Notes under the pieces: generated by a model | The model's database searches: none | Seen by the model: the letters and a program-made list of their open reading frames with translations, nothing else | Told to the model about the DNA's origin: nothing | Part shown: piece after piece, positions 1-8,739 of the stretch | Layout: every line of letters begins with the position of its first letter | How positions within the stretch are numbered: position 1 is the first letter of the stretch | Source of the DNA: Dehalococcoidia bacterium | GTDB taxonomy: Bacteria > Chloroflexota > Dehalococcoidia > GIF9 > AB-539-J10 | NCBI GenBank assembly: GCA_016930935.1 | Contig: JAFGFT010000011.1 | Location: 1-64,000 of the forward strand | DNA length: 64,000 nucleotides | Direction of reading: 5' to 3' | Translations under genes and position numbers: made by a program

Positions 1-134
1 CAGACTACCTCAAGCCCCAGGGCCGATTCCGCCACCTCAAGCCTGAAGAGATCGAGAAGATCCAGGCAACGATTGACTGGAATCTGAAGGCTCTGCAGGC
101 CAGGGTAGAGGCCACCAAAGACCTGGCACGGTAG
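1..134 (+). CDS. 2-oxoacid:ferredoxin oxidoreductase beta subunit, C-terminal fragment
   Basis: Only the last 43 codons are inside the window. Read from base 3 they give a tail beginning DYLKPQGRFRHL and ending in a TAG at 132-134. A YLKxQGRFxHL stretch followed by a charged amphipathic end is what I know from the extreme C-terminus of pyruvate/2-oxoacid ferredoxin oxidoreductase beta (ThDP) subunits, enzymes that oxidise 2-oxoacids to acyl-CoA with ferredoxin as electron acceptor in anaerobes. Because the catalytic domain lies outside the window, substrate and family are inferred from this tail alone. The tRNA-Pro gene follows 33 bases later. Confidence 0.6.
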   Translation, partial: DYLKPQGRFRHLKPEEIEKIQATIDWNLKALQARVEATKDLAR

Positions 135-167
135 AGACAACAACCAGGAACTCGTCGTAATCGAGTG

Positions 168-243
168 CGGGGTGTGGCGCAGTTGGTAGCGCGCATGGTT
201 TGGGACCATGAGGTCGGAGGTTCAAGTCCTCTCACCCCGACCA
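168..243 (+). tRNA. tRNA-Pro (UGG)
   Basis: A full cloverleaf can be drawn. The 7-bp acceptor CGGGGTG (168-174) pairs with CACCCCG (233-239). A 5-bp anticodon stem CATGG/CCATG encloses the loop TTTGGGA with anticodon TGG at 201-203. A GGTTCAAGTCC T-arm is present and CCA is genome-encoded at 241-243. Confidence 0.97.
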
Positions 244-255
244 TAGTGACTAACA

Positions 256-294
256 GAGGAAGCGGCGGAGTCCCAGAGGCTCCGCCGCTTCCTC
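256..294 (+). terminator. Strong hairpin terminator after tRNA-Pro
   Basis: A perfect 15-bp stem (256-270 with 280-294) surrounds a 9-base loop. It is followed by only a short T-containing tail (TTGCAT), so a Rho-independent terminator or RNA-end processing signal is likely although the U-run is weak. Confidence 0.75.
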
Positions 295-430
295 TTGCAT
301 CAGTGATGGAACGCCGGAAACTGCCCGTATTCGCTGCGCGACACAATCTCGTTGATTTGGACACAGCACGACTGCTAGACTGATTCTTTCCATACAACTA
401 TCCAACAACCGGGTACCACAAGGAGGGACT

Positions 431-1291
431 ATGGACATCAAGACCGTCGGCGTCATCGGCGCGGGCACCATGGGAGGCGGCATCGCGCAGGTCGCATCAC
501 AGGTAGCCGGCCTCAACGTCATAATGAATGACATCAAACAGGAGTTCGTCGATAGGGGCCTCGCCACCATCGACAAAAACCTCGCACGCCTCGTTGCCAA
601 AGAGAAAATCACTGAGTCTGAGAAGGCCGCCGTGCTCGGCAGAATCAAGGTGAGCACTGACGTGGCCGATATGAGAGATGTCGATTTCGTCATAGAAGCG
701 GCTACTGAGACGCTGGATCTGAAACTCGACCTGTTCCGAAGGCTGGATGAGGCATGCCGTCCAGGCGTTATCCTCGCCACCAACACCTCGTCGATTCCGG
801 TCACCAGGCTCGCCGCCGCCACCAAGCGACCCGACGCCGTAATCGGCATGCATTTCTTCAACCCCGCAACTCTGATGAAGCTTGTTGAGGTCATCAATGG
901 ACTCGCTACCTCCCGGGATACCTACAACGCAACGGCTGCGCTCGCCGAGAAGTTCGGGAAGAGTCCCGTTGAGGCAAACGACTTCCCGGGATTCATCGCC
1001 AACAGAATCATGGTCCCCATGATGAACGAAGCGATGTACACCCTCTATGAAGGTGTCGGCACGGTTGAGTCCATCGATGCCTGCGTAAAACTCGGTTTCA
1101 ACCATCCAATGGGCCCCCTGGAGTTGTCCGATCTTATCGGCCTCGACGTACTGCTCCACGTCATGAACGTGCTGTATGATGGCTTTGGCGACTCAAAGTA
1201 TCGCCCCTGCCCGCTCCTCAAGAAGTACGTCGCAGCGGGCTATCTCGGCCGCAAGACGGGCCGAGGCTTCTATGACTACTCCAGCAAGTAG
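431..1291 (+). CDS. 3-hydroxybutyryl-CoA dehydrogenase (3-hydroxyacyl-CoA dehydrogenase family)
   Basis: This 286-residue protein has the usual length for the short, stand-alone 3-hydroxyacyl-CoA dehydrogenases that oxidise (S)-3-hydroxybutyryl-CoA to acetoacetyl-CoA with NAD(P)+. The Rossmann motif GAGTMGGG starts at residue 10, the conserved GMHFFNP block lies near residue 140, and FPGFIANR follows near residue 184. The C-terminal helical domain ([16 protein letters not shown], then [11 protein letters not shown]) is complete. An AGGAGG SD (421-426) precedes the ATG by 4 bases. The enoyl-CoA hydratase 30 bases downstream acts on the neighbouring beta-oxidation step, so the two form an operon. 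Chain-length preference cannot be read from the sequence; the C4 assignment rests on family size. Confidence 0.93.
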   Translation: MDIKTVGVIGAGTMGGGIAQVASQVAGLNVIMNDIKQEFVDRGLATIDKNLARLVAKEKITESEKAAVLGRIKVSTDVADMRDVDFVIEAATETLDLKLDLFRRLDEACRPGVILATNTSSIPVTRLAAATKRPDAVIGMHFFNPATLMKLVEVINGLATSRDTYNATAALAEKFGKSPVEANDFPGFIANRIMVPMMNEAMYTLYEGVGTVESIDACVKLGFNHPMGPLELSDLIGLDVLLHVMNVLYDGFGDSKYRPCPLLKKYVAAGYLGRKTGRGFYDYSSK

Positions 1292-1321
1292 TCGAATCTG
1301 GAAAGACAACGGAGGAAGGAT

Positions 1322-2104
1322 ATGGAATTCAATAACCTCACAGTGGAGATAGAGAAGCCCATCGCGATTGTCACCGTGAACAGACCCAAGGTGCTCAATG
1401 CGCTGAATCTCGAGACGGTGGATGAACTGGCTGCAGCGTTCGCGATGCTCGATGCAAACGAAGACGTCCGAGCCATCATCATGACCGGTTCCGGAGAGAA
1501 AGCCTTTGTGGCAGGAGCAGACATCACCGAGTTCCGTGGAAAGACAGCCCCGGAGATGTTCCCCTTCGCCAAGAAAGGCCACGATGCAGCACGCATCATG
1601 GAATCCATGGGCACACCCATCATCGCAGCGGTGAACGGCTTTGCGCTGGGCGGCGGTTGCGAGATGGCCATGGCCTGCGACATGCGGTTCGCATCTGAAA
1701 CTGCACAGTTTGGTCAGCCTGAGATACTCCTCGGTCTCATCCCGGGCATGGGCGGCACGCAGCGACTCGCGCGCCTTGTCGGGCTTGGAATCGCGCGGGA
1801 ACTCATCTACAGCGGTGACCGCATCACCGCGCAGAGAGCCTACGAGATCGGCCTCGTGAACAAGGTGTTCCCGGCGGACCAGCTCATGGAAGAGACAAAG
1901 AAGTTCGCACTCAAGCTGGCTGCAAAGCCATCGCACGCACTCAAGATGGCAAAACTCGCCATGAACTACGGCTACGACCTCTCACTGGATAATGCACTGA
2001 TGGTAGAAACGCAGTGTTTCGCGCAGTGCTGGAGTCATCCCGACCTCGAAGAGGGCGTTGGCGCTTTTATAGAGAAGAGAAAGGCTAACTTCCATCCCGA
2101 GTAG
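1322..2104 (+). CDS. Enoyl-CoA hydratase (crotonase)
   Basis: A 260-residue crotonase-fold enzyme expected to hydrate trans-2-enoyl-CoA (for example crotonyl-CoA) to 3-hydroxyacyl-CoA. The oxyanion-hole segment AFVAGADITEF lies near residue 60. Both catalytic glutamates of the true hydratases can be recognised, one in GGGCEMAMACD (near 115-120) and one in FGQPEILLGLIPGMGGTQRL (near 137). It starts at ATG behind a GGAGGAAGGA SD and is co-transcribed with the dehydrogenase upstream. The two genes would convert crotonyl-CoA, the expected product of the 4-hydroxybutyryl-CoA-dehydratase-like enzyme at 22.7 kb, to acetoacetyl-CoA; that link is inference because the genes are 20 kb apart. Confidence 0.93.
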   Translation: MEFNNLTVEIEKPIAIVTVNRPKVLNALNLETVDELAAAFAMLDANEDVRAIIMTGSGEKAFVAGADITEFRGKTAPEMFPFAKKGHDAARIMESMGTPIIAAVNGFALGGGCEMAMACDMRFASETAQFGQPEILLGLIPGMGGTQRLARLVGLGIARELIYSGDRITAQRAYEIGLVNKVFPADQLMEETKKFALKLAAKPSHALKMAKLAMNYGYDLSLDNALMVETQCFAQCWSHPDLEEGVGAFIEKRKANFHPE

Positions 2105-2125
2105 CTGCTATAATATATCCCACGA

Positions 2126-2200
2126 GCGGGAGTAACTCAGCGGTAGAGTTCCTGCCTTCCAAGCAGGCTGTCGCGGGTTCGAATCCCGTCTCCCGCTCCA
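2126..2200 (+). tRNA. tRNA-Gly (UCC)
   Basis: The acceptor GCGGGAG (2126-2132) pairs with CTCCCGC (2190-2196). The anticodon stem CCTGC/GCAGG encloses the loop CTTCCAA with anticodon TCC at 2158-2160. GGTTCGAATCC is the T-arm and CCA is encoded at 2198-2200. Confidence 0.97.
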
Positions 2201-2214
2201 GAATCGCGAATCAG

Positions 2215-2242
2215 GAATCGGCACCCGAAAGGGTGCCGATTC
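2215..2242 (+). terminator. Hairpin terminator after tRNA-Gly
   Basis: A 12-bp perfect stem (2215-2226 with 2231-2242) closes a GAAA tetraloop. The following sequence is T-rich but has no long T-run. It could serve the tRNA and, in the other orientation, the truncated gene at 2275. Confidence 0.7.
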
Positions 2243-2274
2243 TCAGTTTCTGCGGACGTCTTTGAAATGAAGTC

Positions 2275-2874
2275 TCACCTCATCTGTGTGGACTTGAAAT
2301 CTTTCACCTGCTTGGTGATGGCCCTTTCGACAGGGAGGCGTTCGATCCTTGAGGCACCGAAGAACCCGTCGATACCCTTCGTGTGCTTGAGGACATAACG
2401 CACGTCGTCCGGCTCGGCAATCGGGCCGCCGTGGCAGATGACGATGACATCGGGGTTGACCGCCTTGTCGGCATCGTGGATGCGCAGGGTCCTCTCCACC
2501 GCCTGGTTCAGCGACATGGTCACGCGGGCGCCGATGGTGCCGCTGGTGGTCAATCCCATGTGGGCTACCAGCAGGTCGGCTCCGACCTCCGCCATCCTTC
2601 GCGCTTCGTCCGGGTTGAAGACGTACGGACACGTGAGCATGTCCAGTTCGTGCGCCATCCGTATCATATCCACTTCCAGTCCAAAGCCCATGCCGGACGC
2701 TTCCAGGTTCTCCCGTGTACCGTCGCCCTCGGGGTAAAGCCCGACCGTCGGGTAGTTCTGCACGCCGGAGAACTGCATCTCGCACAATTCCTTCAGGAAG
2801 ACGGGCATGAGTCTGAAGGGGTCCGTGCCGCAGACGCCTGCCAGCACCGGTAGTCTCAGCCGCAACGTCATCAT
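2275..2874 (-). pseudogene. PEP hydrolase / TIM-barrel signal-transduction family protein, N-terminally truncated
   Basis: The 199-codon frame carries the C-terminal two thirds of a phosphoenolpyruvate-hydrolase-family TIM barrel (PF09370 type): LPVLAGVCGTDPF at residues 8-20, then GVQNYPTVGLYPE, LVAHMGLTTSGTIGA and FFGASRIERLP. From memory this family is around 270-280 residues, with about 75 residues ahead of the VLAGVCGTDPF block, including strand 1 of the barrel. Here that region is absent: immediately upstream on the same strand the sequence turns into a beta-helix protein remnant. I therefore read it as a broken gene produced by a rearrangement, although an expressed fragment from the ATG at 2874 cannot be excluded. 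No SD is evident before that ATG. Confidence 0.7.
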
Positions 2875-3200
2875 TCACTCTGCGCGTTCCGTCGCTGCAA
2901 TCACCGCCGCCGTTGCTGGCAACAGTGTTCCCTGTCACAACGCAGTCGGTCATGGTGAGCGCACGGTGGTGTGAACGCCGTCGCAAGTATCCGCCGGTGT
3001 TTCCGGTCACCGCGCAGTATTCCAACATGAGCGCGCAGCTACTGAAGACGCCGCTCCTGCCCGATAATTGTGAGATTCTGGTCTATCACCAGTGAATCCG
3101 CCAACTCGATATCCGGTGGCTCACATATGGTGATGACTATCTCATAACCCGCCGCAGCATCTGAAACCACTCATTTCAGCTCTGCCGTGGTCGGGTCTTA
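2875..3200 (-). pseudogene. Remnant of a right-handed beta-helix (parallel beta-helix repeat) surface protein
   Basis: Reading the minus strand from about 3200 down gives, in shifting frames, pieces typical of the N-terminus of beta-helix adhesin-like proteins. These are DAAAGYEIVIT, then LADSLVIDQNLTIIGQE, then a TAG. After a frame change come MLEYCAVTGNTGG and ALTMTDCVVTGNTVASNGGG, repeats of the TxTNCTVSGNTASxxGGG kind. At least three in-frame stops and a frameshift break it, so no intact product is possible. It abuts the truncated PEP-hydrolase frame, which marks the recombination point at about 2875-2895. Confidence 0.55.
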
Positions 3201-3865
3201 CAGCGTTATTGCGGCCGTCGAAACTGAATCTCGGGAAACACTGCGGGTACGGCAACAACGAGCGCCAACCAAGAATATTCGCAGGGCACGCCGGAAACAC
3301 CGCAATACGCTACAAATGCACGGGACAGCGACTTATCGATGGGGCCCCGCAGGCACGGCCGAGTGATTCCCAAGAAGGGAGAACCGCAGGCGAGACACCC
3401 GCAGAGGCAGGTCTGGAGACCGACGCATCGTCCATGTCTCGGGAGCAGGAGAAGACGCATTCAGGCAATCCAAGAAGCGACTGATCCAGGAAGGAACACC
3501 GCGACCATGCGATGTGGTCTCGTCCGACTGGACAATACCACATGGTGGCCCTCACGTCGTGCTCCGCGTGAACTGCCATATAGCCTCGAGCAGGGTTCGC
3601 ACGCCATTCATCCGTTTAGCAGGCCTTATCCCTGTGAGCCCATCTACTCTGCATCTGCTTTGTCAGCGACGCCCCAAGCGGACTTCGCGTTTCCACGTCC
3701 GCAGTACTCATGTTACTTCAGGGTTGTCGAGGTCGAATCCGGTCTGACGGCACCACTACCCATGTAACCATTCACCGCCATCACTCACAGACATGCTTTC
3801 GCGCTGAGAATTCCGTATGATGAGCTAGAAGACTCTCGCAGAGCACGGCAAGAAAGGAGCGGTAC
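3201..3865. other. Gene-poor stretch, no convincing gene seen
   Basis: Frames here reach 142 codons but are low-complexity, Arg/Pro/Ser-rich translations without recognisable motifs and mostly without an SD. The segment is probably continued decay of the rearranged region to its left. The last ~25 bases hold the AAGAAAGGAGC SD of the CDGSH gene. Confidence 0.5.
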
Positions 3866-4549
3866 ATGGATGACTCAAAGCTGAAGAAACAGCCACGTAT
3901 AAGGGTGAGCAAGGATGGCCCATACGTGGTCACCGGCGGGGTGCCGATGGCCGAGCAGATTATCCTCAAGAATGCTGATGGAGACGCGGTGGAGTGGTGT
4001 CAGGGTGAGGAATTCGAGACGAAGCAAACCTACTCGCTCTGCCGTTGCGGACACTCCAACAACAAGCCATACTGCGACGGTTCACACCTCAAAGAGCACT
4101 TCGATGGCACTGAGGTGGCAAGCAAGAAGCCATACATGGAGCAGGCCACCACGGTTGAGGGGCCGGACCTCAATCTGACTGACTCAGAGGAACTGTGCGC
4201 GCTTGCCCTCTTCTGCGACCGCGCGGGAGACATCAGCCCGCTGGTTGAGCACTCAGACGACCCTGAATTCAAGGCCATTGCAATCCAGGAGGCGAAAGAC
4301 TGTCCGTCAGGTCGACTGGTGGTCTGGAACAAGGACGGCACACCCATAGAGCCAACCTTGGAACCGTCCATAGGAGTGATTGAAGAGCCTGACATCGATA
4401 TACACGGTCCTCTGTGGGTTCGCGGCGGCATCCCCATCGTTTCCGCGGATGGTATCACGTACGAAGTCCGTAACCGCGTGACCCTCTGCCGATGTGGCAG
4501 GAGCGCCAACATGCCATTCTGCGACGGCACCCACGCGGCTGACGAGTAG
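3866..4549 (+). CDS. Double-CDGSH iron-sulfur protein
   Basis: This 227-residue protein carries two complete CDGSH [2Fe-2S] motifs (three Cys plus one His): CRCGHSNNKPYCDGSH near residues 58-73 and CRCGRSANMPFCDGTH near residues 208-223. The middle segment (about 100-165), with CALALFC and KDCPSGRLVVW, resembles the divergent mono-cluster Fer4_19/DUF1271 domain that often accompanies bacterial CDGSH repeats. It is a soluble protein with no signal peptide, expected to bind labile redox-active clusters and work in electron transfer or Fe-S/redox sensing. The ATG follows a GAAAGGAGC SD. It is a single-gene unit with no close neighbour on its strand for 160 bases. Confidence 0.9.
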   Translation: MDDSKLKKQPRIRVSKDGPYVVTGGVPMAEQIILKNADGDAVEWCQGEEFETKQTYSLCRCGHSNNKPYCDGSHLKEHFDGTEVASKKPYMEQATTVEGPDLNLTDSEELCALALFCDRAGDISPLVEHSDDPEFKAIAIQEAKDCPSGRLVVWNKDGTPIEPTLEPSIGVIEEPDIDIHGPLWVRGGIPIVSADGITYEVRNRVTLCRCGRSANMPFCDGTHAADE

Positions 4550-4711
4550 TCATGTGTCCGTCAAGCTCCCGATGTCGATTCTCGGAAGCCTGGATGTGCG
4601 CGACTCTCCTACGCCTCGGCAATGGCCGACGTTTGACACCCACCCAGCTTCAACAGGATAATGACGAGTAGCATTTTCACCCATTTCCCACGCTGAAGAC
4701 CCACACGAGCC

Positions 4712-5146
4712 ATGACAGACAAAAGGGTCCACAGAACAGACGCCGAGTGGCGGGCACGGCTTACCCCCGAGCAGTACGCCGTCACGCGAGAGGCTGCCAC
4801 GGAAGCACCATATTCAGGACGATATTGGAATAGCCACGAGCACGGTCGCTACCGCTGCGTCTGCTGCGGTGAAGAGCTATTCACGTCGAACCAGAAGTTC
4901 GATTCCGCCTGCGGCTGGCCCAGCTTCACGGCTCCCAGCAGCGAAGCTACCATCGAGAAGCGCGAAGACAGAAGCTGTGGCATGACACGCACCGAAGTGG
5001 TCTGCCATGCCTGCGGCGCACACCTGGGACACGTGTTCGACGATGGTCCCGGCCCCACGGGGCAGCGCTACTGCATCAACTCTGCGGCGCTGGAACTCGA
5101 CCGGGCCACGGATTCCGACAAAGGTGGGGTGGCTCCCACATCATGA
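4712..5146 (+). CDS. msrB: Peptide-methionine (R)-S-oxide reductase
   Basis: A 144-residue MsrB that reduces methionine-R-sulfoxide in proteins. Two zinc-binding CxxC pairs are present (CVCCG near residue 50 and CHACG near residue 99). CGWPSF and the catalytic RYCINSAAL block (Cys near residue 119) follow. The length matches the stand-alone MsrB domain. Its TGA overlaps the ATG of the Maf gene by 4 bases (ATGA), so the two are translationally coupled. For an apparent anaerobe this is an oxidative-damage repair function. Confidence 0.95.
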   Translation: MTDKRVHRTDAEWRARLTPEQYAVTREAATEAPYSGRYWNSHEHGRYRCVCCGEELFTSNQKFDSACGWPSFTAPSSEATIEKREDRSCGMTRTEVVCHACGAHLGHVFDDGPGPTGQRYCINSAALELDRATDSDKGGVAPTS

Positions 5147-5742
5147 CGCGCCGCATCATCCTCGCCTCCGCATCACCAGGCAGGAGTGAACTACTCCGCC
5201 GCACGGGCATAGCCTTCGACCTGGTGCCGAGTGATTGTGATGAGGACATCACTGCGCCGACTCCGGAGGAGCACGTCAGTACGCTCGCCCTTCGCAAGGC
5301 GCTCGCCGTTTCCCAACATCACCCGGACGCGCTGGTCATAGGCGCCGACAGCGTTGCAGAGCTGGACGGGGAGATACTTGGCAAGCCCGGATCGTCCGAC
5401 GGGGCACGAAACATGCTTGCACGACTCTCCGGACATAACCACCGGTTGCTCACCGGCCTCGCCATCGTTGACGGCGCCACAGGAAACACCTACCACGGCG
5501 TTGAGGCAACCATCGTCCACATGAGGGAATTGAGCAGCGATGAGATAGACGCCTACGTCAGCTCAGGCGAGCCGATCGAGAAGTCCGGCTCATATGAACT
5601 ACAGGGATTGGGCGCCACCATCATAGACAGGATTGAGGGAGATTTTTCAAACGTGGTCGGTCTGCCGATGGCACACCTCGCGCGTGCCCTCCGCGAGTTC
5701 GGAGTGGAACTCCTCGCCGACCACCAGAAGGGAGCGACATAG
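5143..5742 (+). CDS. Maf-like nucleoside triphosphate pyrophosphatase
   Basis: This 199-residue protein has the Maf/Ham1-fold signature: IILASASPGRSELL at the N-terminus, VIGADSVAELDGEILGKP (residues 65-82) and SGEPIEKSGSYELQGLGATII (near 145-165), with the GSYxxQG block that contacts the base. Maf proteins hydrolyse non-canonical or modified NTPs to NMP and PPi. The arginine usually following SASP is shifted (SASPGR instead of SASPRR), a minor deviation. It overlaps msrB by 4 bases and ends 1 base before the radical-SAM start region, in a compact three-gene run. Confidence 0.9.
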   Translation: MTRRIILASASPGRSELLRRTGIAFDLVPSDCDEDITAPTPEEHVSTLALRKALAVSQHHPDALVIGADSVAELDGEILGKPGSSDGARNMLARLSGHNHRLLTGLAIVDGATGNTYHGVEATIVHMRELSSDEIDAYVSSGEPIEKSGSYELQGLGATIIDRIEGDFSNVVGLPMAHLARALREFGVELLADHQKGAT

Positions 5743-5743
5743 A

Positions 5744-6679
5744 ATGGCCGATTTTACCCGTCCCCGTATCTTCAGACCCCCAAGTGAAGCATCCAGCTAC
5801 TACCTTCCATTCACAAGCGGATGCTCGAATAATACGTGCACGTTCTGCTACTACTACGGCTCCAAATTGCAGATGCGTGACATAGAAGAGGTCAAAGCGG
5901 AGATAGACGCCCTCCACCTCTTCAAAACGCAGGGTATCACCGTACCCGGCATGGACAGGACTGTCTACATCCTGGCCAGCCAGTGGGATGGCCGACGCGT
6001 CTTCCTCCAGGATGGCGACGCGCTGGTGTACCCCTTTCCCAAGCTGATAGAGGGCCTCGACTATCTTAACGAGAAATTCCCCAACCTCGAGCGCATCGCC
6101 ATCTACGCCACCGGACAGGATATCAACCGTATGAGCGTTGACCAGTTGAGGGAACTCAAGAAGCGCAAGTTGACCATCCTCTACATCGGCCTGGAAAGCG
6201 GGGATGACCAGGTACTTCTGGATGTGGGCAAGGGTGCTACCACTGCGGAGATGATACAGGCTGCACAGCGGGTGGAGGAGGCTGACCTCACACTCTCCGT
6301 CATGGTCATACTTGGCCTGGGCGGTGTGGAACGCAGCGAGCAGCACGCATTGGCGACTGCGCAGGTTCTCACAAAGATGGACCCCGAGTTCGGCGCAGCA
6401 CTCACCCTCACCGTGGTCCCTGGCACACCCATGCACGACCTCGTCGAAGGCGGAAAGTTCAAACCCGTCTCACCATTTCAATCGTTGAGCGAACTGAGGA
6501 CCATCATCGCCAACCTCGACCTTACCGACTGCTTCTTCAGTTCCATGCACGCATCGAACTACGTCACCATACGCGGCACGTTGCCCGGCGACAAACACAA
6601 GATGCTCGCTACGCTGGACAACGTTCTGAAGAAGCAAGACCCTCGCATGCTTCGTCCTGAAGGATTCCGCGGCCTCTAG
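5744..6679 (+). CDS. Radical SAM protein
   Basis: I place the start at the ATG at 5744, which has an AGAAGGGA SD and sits 1 base after the Maf stop, giving 311 residues. The longer frame would overlap Maf by 110 bases. The cluster motif is TSGCSNNTCTFCYYY at residues 24-38: CxxxxCxxC, one residue longer in the first gap than the canonical CxxxCxxC. I recall this CSxNxCxFC form from the Elp3/HemN-like B12-free radical SAM group. Downstream are the TIM-barrel landmarks YIGLESGDDQVL and VMVILGLGG. The substrate cannot be assigned. Confidence 0.88.
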   Translation: MADFTRPRIFRPPSEASSYYLPFTSGCSNNTCTFCYYYGSKLQMRDIEEVKAEIDALHLFKTQGITVPGMDRTVYILASQWDGRRVFLQDGDALVYPFPKLIEGLDYLNEKFPNLERIAIYATGQDINRMSVDQLRELKKRKLTILYIGLESGDDQVLLDVGKGATTAEMIQAAQRVEEADLTLSVMVILGLGGVERSEQHALATAQVLTKMDPEFGAALTLTVVPGTPMHDLVEGGKFKPVSPFQSLSELRTIIANLDLTDCFFSSMHASNYVTIRGTLPGDKHKMLATLDNVLKKQDPRMLRPEGFRGL

Positions 6680-6691
6680 CCGCGGAATCCT
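6661..6691 (+). terminator. Hairpin terminator of the msrB-maf-radical SAM run
   Basis: A perfect 13-bp stem (6661-6673 with 6679-6691) with a 5-base loop. The stop codon of the radical SAM gene (6677-6679) lies in the loop and first stem base. The trailing TCGTCC is not a U-run. Confidence 0.7.
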
Positions 6692-6927
6692 CGTCCATAC
6701 ACCCCTGCACTCTAACCACACATTGTAGCGGTCTGGCAGCTTTCTGCCTCTCTGCCTCACCGCTTTACTGTCTGCACGTTTATCAGCCATTTCATCAAAC
6801 GCAACTCTCCATTTCATCATCATTGTGCTACGCTGAAAAACAGGTGCTCTGCACCACCACAGAGTGCCCGCATCTGAGGGAGAGGCCATGCGCGGCCGCG
6901 CAGAGCCGTGATGGCAGGGAGGCGACT

Positions 6928-8292
6928 ATGCTGAAATATGACGTGATAGTGCTTGGCTCGGGCTGTGGACTGGAGATAGTTGAACAGGCAGCAGCCCATG
7001 GACTCACCACAGCGCTGATAGAACCTGGTGCTCTCGGTGGCACCTGCCTCAACCTTGGCTGCATTCCCTCGAAGATGCTGATTGCACCCGCCGACCTTGT
7101 TGCTGAAACCGAGCGTGCGGCACGCCTTGGCGTCAAGATGAGTGTGCAGGAAGTGGACTTCCCGACAATCATGCATCGTATGCGGCACAGCAGGGCGGAA
7201 TCACAGCAGCGTCTCGAACAGAGAGTGAAGAACGAACAGGGAACGCACCTCTACTCCACGGCAGGGGAATTCATCAAGACAGGCATTATCCAGGCCGACC
7301 ACGAGGAACTGGAGGGTAAACAGATTTTCATCGCTGCGGGCGCCCGTCCCTTGATACCACCGATACACGGCCTTGAGAAAGTGGACTACCTGACCAATGA
7401 GTCCGTGCTTGAACTGGAGGAACTTCCCAAAAGCATCATCATCCTTGGTGGCGGCTATATTGCCGTTGAGTTCGCCCATTTCTTCGCCGCCATGGGTTCC
7501 ACAGTGACAATAATTGAGATGGCCGACAGACTGGTCACCGGAGAGGAGCCGGAGATATCCCGCGTCCTGCAGGATGAGTTATCGCGCCGCGTTCATATCG
7601 TGACAGGTATGAAGGCGGAATCGGTATCCACAAAAGGAGCTTTGGTCACGGTCACCGGTCGCAACCAGTCAACAAATAAGAGTTCAACGTTTGAAGCGGA
7701 GAGTCTCATGGTTGCTCTTGGAAGACGCTCAAACGCAGACATCCTCCACGTGGAAAGGGCGGACATCAAGACGAACAGCCACGGCTTCATCGAAGTTGAT
7801 GAATACATGAACACCACCCAGTCAAATGTCTACGCCATCGGGGACATCAATGGTCGCTCAATGTTCAGGCACTCAGCCAACGTCATGGCCCTTGTCGGAG
7901 CCGCAAATGCGTTTGACCACGATTCCATCCCGATGGACTACAGTGCAATCCCGCATGCGGTGTACTCCTATCCACAGATAGCCTCGGTCGGACTCACAGA
8001 GGCGCAGGCGAAGGCTGCGAAGTACGACGTCATTACATCAATCACGCCCTACACGGACGTCGCCAAGGGCGAGGCGCTCGACGAACAGGCGGGATTCGCG
8101 AAAGCAATAGTGGACAAGAAATCAGAGCGTATCCTCGGCTTCCACATCATCGGACCGTCCGCACCTGTCCTCATCCAGGAAGTAGTGAATGCGATGAAAT
8201 CTGGAGGCAATATGGACGAGATTCTCAGGGCGATACACATCCACCCTTCTCTCACCGAGTTGATTCCGTCCGCGTTTGCCGATATGCGTTGA
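6928..8292 (+). CDS. Dihydrolipoamide dehydrogenase-like pyridine nucleotide-disulfide oxidoreductase (copy 1)
   Basis: The start is the ATG at 6928 with a GGGAGGCG-type SD; the longer frame to 6823 lacks one. The 454-residue protein has the FAD-binding N-terminus (VIVLGSGCGLEIVEQ) and the redox-active disulfide GGTCLNLGCIPSK with Cys40 and Cys45. The NAD(P) motif GGGYIAVEFAHFFAAMG lies near 175-190, AIGDING near 310, and the C-terminal base IHIHPSLTEL near 440. In both copies in this window (see 35740) the sixth position of the first glycine motif is Leu/Met instead of Gly/Ala. No 2-oxoacid dehydrogenase E1/E2 genes are nearby, so the disulfide substrate is unknown; a mercuric-reductase-like role is less likely because no metal-binding N-domain or C-terminal Cys pair is present. 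Confidence 0.85.
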   Translation: MLKYDVIVLGSGCGLEIVEQAAAHGLTTALIEPGALGGTCLNLGCIPSKMLIAPADLVAETERAARLGVKMSVQEVDFPTIMHRMRHSRAESQQRLEQRVKNEQGTHLYSTAGEFIKTGIIQADHEELEGKQIFIAAGARPLIPPIHGLEKVDYLTNESVLELEELPKSIIILGGGYIAVEFAHFFAAMGSTVTIIEMADRLVTGEEPEISRVLQDELSRRVHIVTGMKAESVSTKGALVTVTGRNQSTNKSSTFEAESLMVALGRRSNADILHVERADIKTNSHGFIEVDEYMNTTQSNVYAIGDINGRSMFRHSANVMALVGAANAFDHDSIPMDYSAIPHAVYSYPQIASVGLTEAQAKAAKYDVITSITPYTDVAKGEALDEQAGFAKAIVDKKSERILGFHIIGPSAPVLIQEVVNAMKSGGNMDEILRAIHIHPSLTELIPSAFADMR

Positions 8293-8364
8293 GGTGGATG
8301 CTGCAGAGCAGGCGCACAGCGCCTGGTCTCTGATGAGAAGAGTGAAGCGTGCGGGAGGTGCAGG

Positions 8365-8652
8365 ATGGCGAAGGTAACCATAGGAGACATAACACTTGCA
8401 GAGTCAGCAAAGGTTGTCGAGGTGGAGGGCACCAGGTACTTTCCACCGGACTCCGTCAGAAAGGACCTGCTGACAGAAGGCGACAGGCAGTACACGTGCC
8501 CGTGGAAGGGGAAGTCTACGTACTGGGATATACACATCGGTGATAAGGTCTATTCGAACGCGGCATGGAGCTACGAACAACCAAAACCTGCTGCGAAGCA
8601 GATTACGAGACACGTGGCGTTCGACAGAACTGTGGTCTCGATAGAAGACTGA
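8365..8652 (+). CDS. DUF427 family protein
   Basis: A 95-residue protein with the DUF427 pattern: RYFPPDSVRKDLL near residues 24-36, then YTCPWKGKSTYWDI, then AAWSYEQPKPAAKQITRHVAF. The family is a small cytosolic beta-rich fold of unknown biochemical role. It lies 72 bases after the Lpd-like gene and is probably in its transcript. The start ATG has a GGGAGGTGCAGG SD. Confidence 0.9.
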   Translation: MAKVTIGDITLAESAKVVEVEGTRYFPPDSVRKDLLTEGDRQYTCPWKGKSTYWDIHIGDKVYSNAAWSYEQPKPAAKQITRHVAFDRTVVSIED

Positions 8653-8739
8653 GTGGAAAGGGATTGGCCTCGTGTATCGGAGCCTTTGGCGCCACTGGTA
8701 CCGACCAGTTGTTGCTCAGGGCACCTGACTCCTGCAACT

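Noticed and set aside
3339-3767. 142-codon plus-strand frame in the empty zone
   Set aside because: Arg/Pro/Ser-rich composition, no SD, no motif. It lies in a region of gene decay.
6928-8292. Mercuric reductase
   Set aside because: No N-terminal metal-binding domain and no C-terminal Cys pair, and no mer genes nearby.
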